NCBI RefSeq assembly: GCF_900116765.1
Contig: NZ_UETC01000001.1
Coordinates: forward strand, 310,001-374,000
Length of the DNA: 64,000 nucleotides
From: Jannaschia seohaensis
GTDB lineage: Bacteria > Pseudomonadota > Alphaproteobacteria > Rhodobacterales > Rhodobacteraceae
Reading direction: 5' to 3'
Made by a program: the position numbers and the translations under genes. This document shows positions 28,292 to 37,454 of this stretch, in pieces. Every line of letters starts with the position of its first letter. Position 1 is the first letter of the stretch. The notes under the pieces are model-generated. The model did not search any database, was not told the origin of the DNA, and worked only from the letters and a program-made list of their open reading frames with translations.

Positions 28292-30394
28292 GTGATCGAA
28301 CAGCTGATGACGATGATCGAGAGCGCGTCGGTCATGTTGCTTCCGGTGCTGCTCTTGTCCGAGATCCGCCGCCATTTCGATGGCCAGCCGGTGCTGCGGG
28401 ATGTCTGCCTCGGCTTCGTCTTCGCCGTGATCGGCACGATCGTCATCAGCAACTCGGTGGAGCTTTTGCCGGGCATCCGCACCGATCCGCGCGCGGCCGT
28501 CATCGTGCTCGCGTTCCTCTTCGGGGGGCCTATCGGAGGCCTTCTGACGGTTTCGACCCTGATCGCCATGCGGGTGTCGCAGGGCGGTGCCGGGGTCGTG
28601 CCCGGCCTCTCCTTCATGGTCGGTGTCTCAGTCGCGGCCCTGGCCTATACGCTGTGGCGGCGCCGGGGCGACCGGGGGCCGCCCAGCCTGCGCACGGTCG
28701 TCATGGGCGCGGGGATCGCGGGGCTGGTCCCGCCGGCGATTCTCGTCTTCCTGACCGCGCTGCCCTTGCCGATATTCCTGACATCGACCGCCCTCTCGAC
28801 GCCGACCAATGTCCTGGCCGTCATCCTGGTCGGCGCGCTTCTGATCCGCGACAGGGAGCGGGAGACGGCGATCCGCCGACAGCTGGACAAGCAGGCGCAA
28901 ATCAACGCCATTGCCGAGAACGCGCCGGCGGTGATCTTCCAGGCGCGCGCCGACACGGAGGGGGCGCCGCGGCTGACCTATGTCTCCGCCGCGGCCGGGC
29001 GTATCCTGGGCCTCGCGCCGAGCGGGCTCCTGCAGGCCCAGCCGCCTTTCGCCGTCCTGCTCTGCGCCGAGGATGCGGCGCGGCTGGCGGGCCAGTTCGA
29101 CCCGACCGCCCAGACCGGAGAGAGCTGGTCACTGGAGCTGTCCTATCGGCATCCGACCGGACCGCGATGGATGCGCATCGCCGCCGGGTTGCGGCGGAAT
29201 GAGCTGGGCTGCCCGATCTGGGACGGCACGGTCACGGACATCACCGAGCAGCGCCTCGCCGAGGAGACCAAGGATAATTTCATCTCCGTCATCAGCCATG
29301 AATTGCGCACGCCGCTTACCTCCATCCGGGGCGCGCTGGGCCTCTTGCTGGCCAGTCCGGCGGACGCGTTACCGCCCGCAAAGGCAAGAATGCTCCGCAT
29401 CGCTAGCCAGAATGCCGAACGTCTGGTGCGTCTCGTCAACGAAATCCTCGACACGCAAAAGATCCGCGCGGGCGGGATGACATACGACATTGCGGCTCAG
29501 CCGCTGCGTCCGATCATCCTGTCGGCGATCGCCGCCATCCGGGACTACGCGCCCGAGAAGAACCTGGATATCCCTTTCGAGAACGACGCCGGCGAGGCGC
29601 AGGCCGAGATCGACGCGCATCGCCTGTCGCTGGTCCTGCAAAACCTGCTCTCCAACGCGATCAAGTTCGCGCCGCCGGACAGCGACATCGTCGTGCGCAG
29701 CGAGGTCCTGGGGGAGAGCCTTCACGTCTCCGTCTCGGATCGCGGGCCCGGTATTCCGGAAGAGTTTCAGGACTATGTCTTCGACCGCTTCCGGCAGGCC
29801 CAGGCCGCGCATGATCGCGGGGCGGGGGGAACCGGCTTGGGGCTCAGCATCGCCAAGTCCTTCGTGACGGCGATGGGCGGGCGCATCTGGTTCCAGACGG
29901 ATCCGGCGACAGGCACTACCTTCACCATCGCGTTTCCTTTGGCCGCCGGGGAGCGCGCCCTTGCGACCCCGGGGGCGGAAGAGGTCGCGACTTCGGGCGG
30001 GGACGCGCCGCCTGGGTCGCGGGATCTGCCGCTGCTGCTCTATGTCGAGGACGACGATTCCCTCCAGCAAGTCGTGCGGGAGCGGGCCGAGGGGCGCGCG
30101 CGGGTCGTCTCGGCCACGACGCTCGCCCAGGCGCGGACCATTCACGCCCGTTCGCCCGCCGATATCATCCTGCTCGATCTGGATCTGCCCGACGGGACGG
30201 GGGCCGGCCTGATCGATGAGCTGGCCGACAGCGTGCCGGTCGTCGTCTTCACCGCCTATGAACTCGATCCGGCGGTCGCGCGACGGGTGGCCGGCGTCCT
30301 GGTGAAATCGCGCGTCCCGGAGGAGGAGGTCATCGAAGAAGTTCTGAACCTTCTGGCCGAGATCGGCCCTGCTCCGGACCGAAGCGCCGCGTGA
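28292..30394 (+). CDS. Hybrid histidine kinase with LytS-type 5TM sensor
   Basis: 700 aa membrane sensor. Residues about 1-190 form a 5TMR_LYT-like module (GIRTDPRAAVIVLAFLFGGPIGG and following helices). A PAS domain lies at about 205-320 and ends in WDGTVTDITEQR. HisKA has phosphorylated H336 in FISVISHELRTPL. HATPase shows N, G1 and G2 boxes (LQNLLSNAIKFAP, SDRGPGIPEE, GTGLGLSI). A C-terminal receiver (LLLYVEDDDSLQQ) has D629 in IILLDLDLPDGTG. No output DNA-binding domain or separate regulator is next to it, so its target is unknown. Confidence 0.9.
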   Translation: MIEQLMTMIESASVMLLPVLLLSEIRRHFDGQPVLRDVCLGFVFAVIGTIVISNSVELLPGIRTDPRAAVIVLAFLFGGPIGGLLTVSTLIAMRVSQGGAGVVPGLSFMVGVSVAALAYTLWRRRGDRGPPSLRTVVMGAGIAGLVPPAILVFLTALPLPIFLTSTALSTPTNVLAVILVGALLIRDRERETAIRRQLDKQAQINAIAENAPAVIFQARADTEGAPRLTYVSAAAGRILGLAPSGLLQAQPPFAVLLCAEDAARLAGQFDPTAQTGESWSLELSYRHPTGPRWMRIAAGLRRNELGCPIWDGTVTDITEQRLAEETKDNFISVISHELRTPLTSIRGALGLLLASPADALPPAKARMLRIASQNAERLVRLVNEILDTQKIRAGGMTYDIAAQPLRPIILSAIAAIRDYAPEKNLDIPFENDAGEAQAEIDAHRLSLVLQNLLSNAIKFAPPDSDIVVRSEVLGESLHVSVSDRGPGIPEEFQDYVFDRFRQAQAAHDRGAGGTGLGLSIAKSFVTAMGGRIWFQTDPATGTTFTIAFPLAAGERALATPGAEEVATSGGDAPPGSRDLPLLLYVEDDDSLQQVVRERAEGRARVVSATTLAQARTIHARSPADIILLDLDLPDGTGAGLIDELADSVPVVVFTAYELDPAVARRVAGVLVKSRVPEEEVIEEVLNLLAEIGPAPDRSAA

Positions 30395-30441
30395 CCGTCC
30401 CCAGCCCTCGCCGGATCGGACCCGGGGTGGTCAAACCGGCT

Positions 30442-30471
30442 CCGGGCGTGCCGGGACCGGGCGTGCCGGGA
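30442..30471 (+). repeat. Two exact 15-bp tandem repeats
   Basis: The unit CCGGGCGTGCCGGGA occurs twice without spacing, followed by a partial third (CCGAGAG). It lies in the 98-bp gap between the convergent kinase and ornithine cyclodeaminase genes. It could be a slipped-strand duplication; no function is evident. Confidence 0.75.
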
Positions 30472-30492
30472 CCGAGAGGCGGGCGCCCGAGC

Positions 30493-31554
30493 TTATCCGG
30501 CATCGGCGCGGGCGACCATGCCGAACAGGTCGCGCGGGTCGTTCGGGTCGGCGAGCATGTCGAGCCATTGGTAATGCCCGGTCCGCTGCATCGCTTCGTG
30601 GATGTGGCAGAGCGCGCTGAAATCCTCGGTCGCGAAGCCCACCGAATCGAACAGCGTGATCTGGCCCGCATCCCGCCGCCCCGGCACCTCGCCTGCGATC
30701 ACGCGCCAAAGCTCGGTCACCGGGTGGTCGGGGTCGAGCTGCTGGATCTCGCCCTCAACACGGGTCTGGGGCGGGTATTCCACGAAGATGTCGGAGCGGA
30801 GCAGGATGTCGCGATGCAGCTCCGTCTTGCCCGGGCAGTCTCCGCCGATCGCGTTCAGATGCACGCCCGCCCCCACCATGTTGTCGGTCAGGATCGTCGC
30901 CTGGCGCTTGTCGGCGGTGCAGGTGGTAACGATCTGCGCGCCCTCGATCGCCTCCTCGGCCGAGCCGCAGGGCACCACGCGCAGGCCCGTGCCGCGCAGG
31001 TTCCGCTCCGCCTTGGCGGTGGCGGCGGGGTCGATGTCCCACAGCCGCACCTCCTCGATGTCGAGGCAATGGTGAAAGCCCAGCGCCTGGAACTCGCATT
31101 GCGCGCCGTTGCCGATCATGGCCATGACCCGCGCGCCCTTGGGCGCGAGATGCCGCGCGGCCACCACCGACATTGCCGCCGTCCGCAGCGCCGTCAGCAC
31201 CGTCATCTCGCAGAGCATCACGGGATAGCCCGTGTCGACCCGCGCCAGCACGCCGAACGCCGTCACCGTCTGAAAGCCGCGGGCCATGTTCGCCGGATGC
31301 CCGTTCACGTATTTGAAGCCGTAATGCTCCCCGTCGGAGGTCGGCATCAGCTCGATGACGCCCTCGGCGGAGTGGGACGGCACGCGCGCGACCTTGTCGA
31401 ATTGCTCCCAGCGGAGGAAGTCTGCCTCGATGCGGTCGGCGATGGCGGCGATGGTCTGCGCCACGCCCGCGTCGTTCACGATCCGCATCATGTCGGCGAC
31501 CGAGACGAAGGGCACCATCGCCAGCTTGGAGGGGAGGGGGGCGAGATAGGTCAC
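30493..31554 (-). CDS. Ornithine cyclodeaminase
   Basis: Converts L-ornithine to L-proline and ammonia using bound NAD. 353 aa, GTG start at 31554 overlapping the arginase stop (GTGA). Family blocks include GFKYVNGHPANMARGFQTVTAFGVLARVDTGYP, TALRTAAMSVVAARHLA, the Rossmann loop MIGNGAQCEFQALGF and HLNAIGGDCPGKTEL. The length and C-terminus match the longer OCD type. With arginase it forms a two-gene arginine to proline route. Confidence 0.93.
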   Translation of the reverse strand: MTYLAPLPSKLAMVPFVSVADMMRIVNDAGVAQTIAAIADRIEADFLRWEQFDKVARVPSHSAEGVIELMPTSDGEHYGFKYVNGHPANMARGFQTVTAFGVLARVDTGYPVMLCEMTVLTALRTAAMSVVAARHLAPKGARVMAMIGNGAQCEFQALGFHHCLDIEEVRLWDIDPAATAKAERNLRGTGLRVVPCGSAEEAIEGAQIVTTCTADKRQATILTDNMVGAGVHLNAIGGDCPGKTELHRDILLRSDIFVEYPPQTRVEGEIQQLDPDHPVTELWRVIAGEVPGRRDAGQITLFDSVGFATEDFSALCHIHEAMQRTGHYQWLDMLADPNDPRDLFGMVARADAG

Positions 31555-32462
31555 AGGCGGCTCCGGGTTGGGCGGTCGAGCACGGTCTTGCCGAAGAGCG
31601 AGGACACGAGGTCCACCAGCAGCGTGGCCGTGCGGCCGCGATCGTCGAGAAAGGGGTTCAGCTCGGCCAGGTCGAGCGAGGTCACGAGGCCGGACTCGGC
31701 CAAAAGCTCCATCGCCAGATGCGCCTCGCGGAAGGTGGCGCCGCCGGGCACGGTGGTGCCGACGGCGGGGGCGATGGCGGGGTCCAGGAAGTCCACGTCG
31801 AAGCTGACATGCAGCGCGCCATCCGCGTCGCGCACCCGGTCGAGGAAGGCGCGCAACGGCGCGGCGATGCCGTGCTCGTCGATATGGCGCATGTCGGCCG
31901 TGTCGATCCCCGCTTCGGCCAGAGCCTGCTTTTCATAGCCATCGACGGAGCGCAGGCCGATCATGCAGACGTTCTTCGGGTCGACCGTGGCCGCGGGGGC
32001 GGGGAAATGCGGCGTGAAATCGGCCCGGCCCGTGACATAGCTGATCGGCGTGCCGTGGAGGTTCCCGCTCTCGGAGCTGTCGAGCGTGTGGATGTCGCTA
32101 TGGGCGTCGAGCCAGAGGACAAAGAGCGGACGGTCCGTGCGCGCGGCCATGGCGGGCACGGTGCCCGCGGCCATCAGGTGATCGCCCCCCAGAAAGATCG
32201 GGAAGCGGTCGGGCGCGATCTCCGCGCGCTGAATGGTGTCGACCCAGCCCGCCGCTTCGGACAGGTCATGGATGGCCGGGTTCCGGTGGATGGCGTCGCG
32301 CGGGCGCGCCGCCAGATTGCCCAGGTCGCGCACGTCATGGCCGAGCGCGGTCAGCGCGCGGTCCAGCCCGGCCGTGCGCAGTGCATCCGGTCCCATGACG
32401 CAGCCCCGGCGCCCCGCGCCGCATTGCACGGGCACGCCGATGAGATCGATCTGTCGGTGCAT
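31551..32462 (-). CDS. rocF: Arginase
   Basis: Hydrolyses arginine to ornithine and urea with a binuclear manganese site; 303 aa. Metal ligands are in FLGGDHLMAAG, LWLDAHSDIHT and SFDVDFLDPAIAP. VGTTVPGGATFREAH and SLDLAELNP are also conserved. The start is divergent from an Lrp-type regulator gene 116 bp away, with a perfect palindrome between them, so substrate-dependent control by that regulator is likely. Confidence 0.95.
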   Translation of the reverse strand: MHRQIDLIGVPVQCGAGRRGCVMGPDALRTAGLDRALTALGHDVRDLGNLAARPRDAIHRNPAIHDLSEAAGWVDTIQRAEIAPDRFPIFLGGDHLMAAGTVPAMAARTDRPLFVLWLDAHSDIHTLDSSESGNLHGTPISYVTGRADFTPHFPAPAATVDPKNVCMIGLRSVDGYEKQALAEAGIDTADMRHIDEHGIAAPLRAFLDRVRDADGALHVSFDVDFLDPAIAPAVGTTVPGGATFREAHLAMELLAESGLVTSLDLAELNPFLDDRGRTATLLVDLVSSLFGKTVLDRPTRSRL

Positions 32463-32537
32463 TGAACGCTCCTGATTCTGTCACCGGGAGCGTCTCGCAT
32501 TGGACTGGCGGGAGTCATTGGGATAAGTGATCGAAAC

Positions 32538-32553
32538 GGGCAATAGGTTGCCC
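32538..32553. promoter_or_regulatory. Palindrome GGGCAA-N4-TTGCCC before the Lrp-type gene
   Basis: Perfect 6-4-6 inverted repeat between the divergent arginase and Lrp genes, 25 bp before the Lrp start. Flanks extend the symmetry loosely (TGATCGAAAC / AAATTGATCG). A likely site for the neighbouring AsnC/Lrp regulator. Confidence 0.5.
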
Positions 32554-32578
32554 AAATTGATCGAGGGAGTAGTCCAAA

Positions 32579-33001
32579 ATGGACGATCTCGATGAGCGGC
32601 TCCTGGCCGCGCTGGTGGCGGATGGGCGGGCGTCGGTTTCGGCGCTGGCGGCGGAATTGGGGGTCACGCGGGCCACGGTGCGGACGCGAATGGCGCGGCT
32701 GGTCGAGGAAGGCGAGATCCAGGGGTTTCGCGCGGTGCTGCGCGGCGATCTGGGGGAGCGGCCGGTGCGCGGCGTCGTCCTGATCGAGGTCGAGGGGACC
32801 GGCGCGCGGCGCATCACCCACACGCTGTTGACGATGCGCGACGTGGTTGCCGTGCACTCCACCCATGGCCGGTGGGACCTGGTGGCGGAGCTGGGTGCGG
32901 ACACGCTGGAGGCGCTGGACGCGACCTTGGACCGCATCCGGCGGATCGACGGTGTCAGCCGGTCCGAGACCAGCCTCTACCTGTCGACCCGGCGCGGCTA
33001 A
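32579..33001 (+). CDS. Lrp/AsnC-family regulator, linked to arginine catabolism
   Basis: 140 aa. N-terminal helix-turn-helix: LDERLLAALVADGRASVSALAAELGVTRATVRTRMARLVEEGEI; C-terminal RAM ligand domain with VIVHSTHGRWDLVAEL-like sequence (VVAVHSTHGRWDLVAELG). Divergent from arginase and ornithine cyclodeaminase, it probably activates them when arginine or ornithine is present, by analogy with related regulators. It ends before a strong hairpin. Confidence 0.87.
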   Translation: MDDLDERLLAALVADGRASVSALAAELGVTRATVRTRMARLVEEGEIQGFRAVLRGDLGERPVRGVVLIEVEGTGARRITHTLLTMRDVVAVHSTHGRWDLVAELGADTLEALDATLDRIRRIDGVSRSETSLYLSTRRG

Positions 33002-33068
33002 ATCGTTTCGCCGTTAACTTGCGTTAGCAGCTTAAGGCGAAACGCGTGCACCGCTCGACCGGAGCACC

Positions 33069-33113
33069 GCGCTTCGCGAAAGGCCGTGATTCAGGTCTTT
33101 CGCGAGGCGCTTT
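33069..33113 (+). terminator. Hairpin terminator after the Lrp-type gene
   Basis: 14-bp arms (33069-33082 and 33097-33110) with one mismatch, a 14-nt loop, then TTT. The stem is strong but the T-run is short. It lies between the convergent Lrp gene and the DUF6356 gene. Confidence 0.5.
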
Positions 33114-33121
33114 AGCCGGTC

Positions 33122-33340
33122 TCAGTGCCGGTTGTGGATGCGAGCGTGGAGCGCGCGGACCTTGCGGCTGGCGGTCGTCTCGAAGAGCGGCGGGATGAAG
33201 GCGTGGACCAGCGCGGCGCCGCCGGCGAGGAACAGGGCGCCGGCAAAGCCCAAGGCGAAGCGCATATGTCCGAAATAGGTCTCGTCCACGGAGGCGGGGT
33301 GATCGCGGAAGGCGGCGAGGAAGGCGTGGGCACGGTCCAT
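33122..33340 (-). CDS. DUF6356 small membrane protein
   Basis: 72 aa from the ATG at 33340, which has a GGAGAGACT ribosome site. The N-terminal half has HPASVDETYFGHMRFALGFAG, then a hydrophobic segment (ALFLAGGAALVHAFIPPLF) and a basic end (ALHARIHNRH). This is the pattern of the DUF6356 capsule-associated-type proteins common in Rhodobacterales; function is unknown. A frame to 33400 would run into the promoter of the next gene. Confidence 0.72.
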   Translation of the reverse strand: MDRAHAFLAAFRDHPASVDETYFGHMRFALGFAGALFLAGGAALVHAFIPPLFETTASRKVRALHARIHNRH

Positions 33341-33425
33341 GAGTCTCTCCCGATGTAATTTAGGGAAGATTATGCTGTCTTCCTGGTGTATATATCCCAA
33401 AATGCCCTCGCTTTCGGGTCAATGG

Positions 33426-33441
33426 TGAGACTATTGTCTCA
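33426..33441. promoter_or_regulatory. Palindrome TGAGAC-TATT-GTCTCA just before the second Lrp-type gene
   Basis: Perfect 6-4-6 dyad ending 3 bp before the ATG at 33445. No Shine-Dalgarno sequence fits between them, so the transcript may be leaderless, with the regulator binding over its own start. The gap also serves the divergent DUF6356 gene. Confidence 0.55.
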
Positions 33442-33444
33442 TCT

Positions 33445-33906
33445 ATGACGCTAGAGCTGGATGAAATGGACCGCCGCATTCTGCGGGCGCTCCAGTCGGA
33501 CGCGGCACAGGGCCTGGAGGCGCTGTCGGAGCGGGTGCATCTGTCGCGCAACGCGCTGTGGCGCCGGGTGAAGCGGCTGGAGGAGGCCGGCGTGATCCGT
33601 GGCCGGGTCGCGGTGCTGGATCCGGCGGCGCTAGGGCTCGGCCTGTCGGTCTTCGTGATGATCCGCGCGGGCAGCCATGAGCCGGGCTGGCTGGAGCGAT
33701 TTCAGGCCGCGGTGACCAGCCTGCCCGAGATCCAGGGCGCGCATCGCATGACCGGAGAGTTGGATTACGTGCTCCGCGTCCGGGTCCGCGACGTGGCCGA
33801 TTATGACCGGTTCTACAAGGCGCTGATCGCGCGCGTGCCGGTGGCCGACGTCTCGGCGAGCTTTGTGATGGAGGACATCGTGGACCGGACCACGCTGCCG
33901 ATCTGA
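33445..33906 (+). CDS. Lrp/AsnC-family regulator
   Basis: 153 aa with helix-turn-helix (DEMDRRILRALQSDAAQGLEALSERVHLSRNALWRRVKRLEEAGVI) and RAM domain (HRMTGELDYVLRVRVRDVADYDRFYKAL). This matches the Lrp branch that often sits near amino-acid catabolism genes. The effector is unknown. A perfect palindrome lies right before the start. It is convergent with the M20 amidohydrolase gene and separated from it by a repeat element. Confidence 0.88.
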   Translation: MTLELDEMDRRILRALQSDAAQGLEALSERVHLSRNALWRRVKRLEEAGVIRGRVAVLDPAALGLGLSVFVMIRAGSHEPGWLERFQAAVTSLPEIQGAHRMTGELDYVLRVRVRDVADYDRFYKALIARVPVADVSASFVMEDIVDRTTLPI

Positions 33907-33999
33907 GGGAAGCGGGCGCGCCGGGGCATCGAACCCCGGCGCGCCCGGGCCTGCGGCCGGTGCCTTGGCTCCGAGGATGGCGCCAGGTGGCGCGGGTGG

Positions 34000-34056
34000 A
34001 GGGGGGCTCTGCCCCCCGCTTCGCCCCCCCGGAGTATTTTTCGCCAGAAGAAGGGG
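34000..34056 (+). repeat. Dispersed hairpin-plus-core repeat, copy 1
   Basis: G-rich hairpin GGGGGGC-tct-GCCCCCC (34001-34017) followed by the core CCCCCCGGAGTATTTTT and GCCAGAAGAAGGGG (34024-34056). The AGAAGAAGG end touches the stop codon of the minus-strand M20 gene. Related copies are at 41710, 43760, 55364, 58461 and 63757. Confidence 0.8.
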
Positions 34057-35226
34057 TCAGGTGGTGAGGAGGTCGGCCGCCGCCATGGCGAGGATCCGGG
34101 TGGCGGCGATCAGGTCTGGCTCGGCCGTGTCTTCGGCGAAATCGTGGCTGATTCCGCCGATGCTGGGGGCGAAGAGCATGGCGGCGGGCATCAGCCGGGC
34201 GACGTTGGTGGCGTCGTGGAGGGCGCCCGAGGGCATCTCGCGCCAGCGGCCGGGAAGCTGGGCCTCGGCGGCGCGGGCGAGGGCGGCGCGCAGGCGCGGG
34301 TCCATCGCCGTGGGCGGTAGGGCAGAGGTTTCGGAGATCTCCAGCGCGAGGCCGGTGGCTGCGGCGGCTTCGGCCAGGGCGGTGCGGATCGCGGTCTCCA
34401 TCCGGTCGAGGCGGTCGGCCTCGCCGTCGCGCCATTGCACGGTGAAGCGGGCCCGGCCGGGCACGGCGGAGGGCGCGTTCGGGTGCAGGGCGACATGGCC
34501 GATGGTCCAGACGCTCTCGGGGCGGGCGACGTTGCGCAGGGCGTCCGCGATGGCGGCATGAGCGGCGGCGAGGCCGGTCATCGCGTCGCGGCGCATGGGC
34601 ATCGGCGTGGTGCCCGCGTGGTTCTGTGCGCCGGTCAGCGTGACGGTGATCTGGCGGAGGCCGACGATGGCGGTGACGACACCCGCCGCCTCGCCGGCCT
34701 GATCCAGGACCGGACCCTGCTCGATATGCAGTTCGAGATAGGCGGAGAAATCGGACGGGTCGGGGAAGGGGCCGGTGGACGGCAGGGCGCGGCGTGCCTC
34801 GGCGAAGGACAGGCCGTCCAGGTCGGTCAGCGCGTCGGCGGCCTCGAGCGTGAGCGCGCCGGACCAGATCTCGGAGCCGGTGGTGGCGCCGAAGCGGCCT
34901 TCTTCGTCCTGGAAGCTGACAACGGAGACTTCGGGGTTCGACCGGGCCACCTCCAGCCCGGCGATCACGCCCAAGGCGCCGTCGAGCCAGCCCCCCTCCG
35001 GTTGGGTATCGGTATGGGAGCCGATCAGCAGGGGACCGCGCAGGCCCCAGACATTGCCCGCCGGGTCGATGCGGGCGGTGAGCCCGGCCTCGGCGAAGCG
35101 CTCGGCGAGCCAGAGCCGGGCGCGAACGTCCTCCGCGTCGAAGGCGCGGCGGACGACGCCCCGGCCGCGCGTCCCGATGGCGCGGAGCGCGTGCAGGTCG
35201 GCGAGGAAGCGGGAGGGATCGATCAT
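34057..35226 (-). CDS. M20-family Zn amidohydrolase (N-carbamoyl-amino acid hydrolase / allantoate amidohydrolase type)
   Basis: 389 aa from [11 protein letters not shown] at 35226. Two-metal M20 ligands are recognisable: [49 protein letters not shown], and the later [11 protein letters not shown] and [13 protein letters not shown]. The dimerisation domain carries [15 protein letters not shown]. Substrate could be allantoate, ureidoglycolate or N-carbamoyl amino acids; the sequence alone does not decide. A longer start at 35262 would overlap the protease gene. Starts 4 bp after that gene's stop. Confidence 0.87.
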   Translation of the reverse strand: MIDPSRFLADLHALRAIGTRGRGVVRRAFDAEDVRARLWLAERFAEAGLTARIDPAGNVWGLRGPLLIGSHTDTQPEGGWLDGALGVIAGLEVARSNPEVSVVSFQDEEGRFGATTGSEIWSGALTLEAADALTDLDGLSFAEARRALPSTGPFPDPSDFSAYLELHIEQGPVLDQAGEAAGVVTAIVGLRQITVTLTGAQNHAGTTPMPMRRDAMTGLAAAHAAIADALRNVARPESVWTIGHVALHPNAPSAVPGRARFTVQWRDGEADRLDRMETAIRTALAEAAAATGLALEISETSALPPTAMDPRLRAALARAAEAQLPGRWREMPSGALHDATNVARLMPAAMLFAPSIGGISHDFAEDTAEPDLIAATRILAMAAADLLTT

Positions 35227-35230
35227 AGGG

Positions 35231-37351
35231 TCAGAGGAGCACCAGGTCGTCCGCAAGGTCAACCAGCCGGGCCGGCGGTGCGAGGAGCGTCAGCGAACTG
35301 TCGTCGGAGACTTGGAAGGTGATCGCGCCGTCCTCCGCGCGCGTCGCCCCCCGGGCGATCCGCCCGAGATGGAGCTCGGACAGCCCCAGGGCCGACATGT
35401 CCAGGCGGACGATCTCGCCGTCGGTCCAGTCGGCCAGGCTGTCATGGCCCCCGACGAAGACGAACATATCCACGCCCTCGCCTCCGATCAGGCGGTCATT
35501 GCCCTGGCCCCCCGCGAGCGTGTCCGGCCCGGCCCCGCCGGACAGGATGTCGTCCCCGGCCCCGCCGAGCAGCGTGTCACGCCCATCGCCGCCGATCAGC
35601 GTGTCCTCCGCCGCCCCGCCATCGAGCCAGTCGCGCCCGCCGCCGCCGCGCAGGTCGTCAGAGCCGGCCCCGCCTGTCAGCGCATCGCCGCCGGTCCCGC
35701 CTTCGAGCGTATCGTCCCCGGCTTCACCGTGGAGCACGTCGCTGCCCGCGCCGCCTTTCAGGCGGTCGGCATCTTCGCCGCCTTCCAACGTATCGTCGCC
35801 CGCCTCTCCGAGCAGCGCGTCGATGCCGGCCTTGCCGCGGAGGAGATCGTTGCCCAGGTCGCCCCGCACCGTGTCGTCGCCCGGCCCGCCGACGAGGATG
35901 TCTGGATAGTGCCGCCCCAGGATCAGGTCGTCTCCGGCGTCCCCGATCAAGACCTCACCTTGCTCCACGTCCGCCCAATCGTCGTCATTGCCTTCGTCGG
36001 ATTCGGAGGCGGTGAGCAGACCCGCGTCGAGCGTGTCATCGTCCGCGCCGCCACGTATACTATCGACGCCCGGCCCCCCGTTCAGGTTGTCGTTCCCGTC
36101 GCCGCCCTGGAGCGTGTCGAAATTGCTCCCGCCCAGGAGGGTGTCATCGCCCGCCCCGCCATCCAGATCGTCGCGCCCGTCATCGCCCAGCAGAAGGTCG
36201 CGCCCGTCCTCCCCTCGAAAGACCGCGCCCCAATCATATCCCGAGATCGTGTCGTTCCCCGCGCCGCCGAATACGGTGGCGCCGCCGTTCGCGCCGAAGA
36301 TCCTGTCGTTGCCGTCGTCGCCCCACAGGTGGTCCCAACCGCCGGAGCCATCCAACGTGTCGTTGCCAGGGCCTCCGAACAGCGTGTCCCACCCGTCGCT
36401 CCCCACGAGCCGGTCATCGCCCTCGTCGCCCTGCAGCCGGTCCCACCCGGCGACGCCGTAGAGCGTGTCGTTGCCCGGGCCGCCGGACAGGGTGTCGTTC
36501 GTCACGCTTCCTACGAGCCCATCATTCCCGCCGCGTCCCCCGGCTTTGCCGCCGAAGCCCCGCGTTAGAATGACGTCGTCGCCCGCCCCCCCCGCGATCC
36601 CGAGGGTCTCGGTCCTCCGGTCATAGGCAAAGGTCCAGTCTTCGGTGTCCTGCGGCGGGCCGTAGATGTGGCGCAGCGCCTCGACGTCCAGGTGTTGCGG
36701 CCGGGTCGGCAGGCTCGGGGCGAAGTTGTTGTAGGTCATCACCGTGTGGTCGAGCCCGTCGAGCCAGTTCGTGAGAACCTTCACCCCTTCATGCGGGTGG
36801 GACAGGCCCAGGGCATGGCCGAGTTCGTGCAGCAGGGTGAGATAGGCGGAAGAGCCCTCGACCCATTGGCCCTGCTCGGCCATGACAAGGTTGGCCGAGC
36901 CGAAATCCTCCCGTGTGGCATAGGGATAGCCGGAATAGCCGGAAAAGCCGAAATCCAGCGTGCCGACGTCGAAGGCCTCGATCATCGCGGGCCCGTCGAT
37001 CTCGACCAGGGTGATGCCCGCGACGGCGCCGAACGCATCGGCCGCCTTGTGGAACGCCTCGCGCTCGGAGCGGGTGAAGGGGCGCGGCTCCCTTGCGCCG
37101 AAGTGGAGCTCCGAGGGCGGCGGCAGGTCGTCGCCGTCCGGGAAGCGATAGGTGACCACGACGGGCGTGCCGAGGGGATATTCCGCGTTCCAGCGCTTCG
37201 CGTCGAAGTCCTGATAGGCGAGGATCGCGGTGTAGTCCGTGACGATCTCGACATCGCCGAAGGTATAGGGCGCTACGTCCTGCCCCTCGAGCGTGCCGTG
37301 GGCCACGACAGGCGACGTGGCGCGGTCGTGATGATCGTGTTGGTCACGCAT
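35231..37351 (-). CDS. RTX-type zinc metalloprotease (serralysin-like M10) with long calcium-binding repeat region
   Basis: 706 aa, no N-terminal signal, as expected for type I secretion. The catalytic motif [11 protein letters not shown] sits at residues 175-185, with Met-turn VMTYN near 204. From about 250 to 640 the protein is a long run of GGxGxDxLxG-type nonapeptides (for example [20 protein letters not shown]), which fold as a calcium-bound beta-roll. The end ([22 protein letters not shown]) is hydrophobic, like RTX secretion signals. No secretion ATPase, membrane fusion protein or TolC-like gene is nearby. Confidence 0.9.
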   Translation of the reverse strand: MRDQHDHHDRATSPVVAHGTLEGQDVAPYTFGDVEIVTDYTAILAYQDFDAKRWNAEYPLGTPVVVTYRFPDGDDLPPPSELHFGAREPRPFTRSEREAFHKAADAFGAVAGITLVEIDGPAMIEAFDVGTLDFGFSGYSGYPYATREDFGSANLVMAEQGQWVEGSSAYLTLLHELGHALGLSHPHEGVKVLTNWLDGLDHTVMTYNNFAPSLPTRPQHLDVEALRHIYGPPQDTEDWTFAYDRRTETLGIAGGAGDDVILTRGFGGKAGGRGGNDGLVGSVTNDTLSGGPGNDTLYGVAGWDRLQGDEGDDRLVGSDGWDTLFGGPGNDTLDGSGGWDHLWGDDGNDRIFGANGGATVFGGAGNDTISGYDWGAVFRGEDGRDLLLGDDGRDDLDGGAGDDTLLGGSNFDTLQGGDGNDNLNGGPGVDSIRGGADDDTLDAGLLTASESDEGNDDDWADVEQGEVLIGDAGDDLILGRHYPDILVGGPGDDTVRGDLGNDLLRGKAGIDALLGEAGDDTLEGGEDADRLKGGAGSDVLHGEAGDDTLEGGTGGDALTGGAGSDDLRGGGGRDWLDGGAAEDTLIGGDGRDTLLGGAGDDILSGGAGPDTLAGGQGNDRLIGGEGVDMFVFVGGHDSLADWTDGEIVRLDMSALGLSELHLGRIARGATRAEDGAITFQVSDDSSLTLLAPPARLVDLADDLVLL

Positions 37352-37454
37352 CGGCGGCCTCCGAGACTGAAGACCCGTTTAATTTCCATTGCCCACGCCG
37401 AAATGACAAAAGTCAACGTAGGCACGGATGCCCCCCGGCCGGTGTCCTCGGCTG

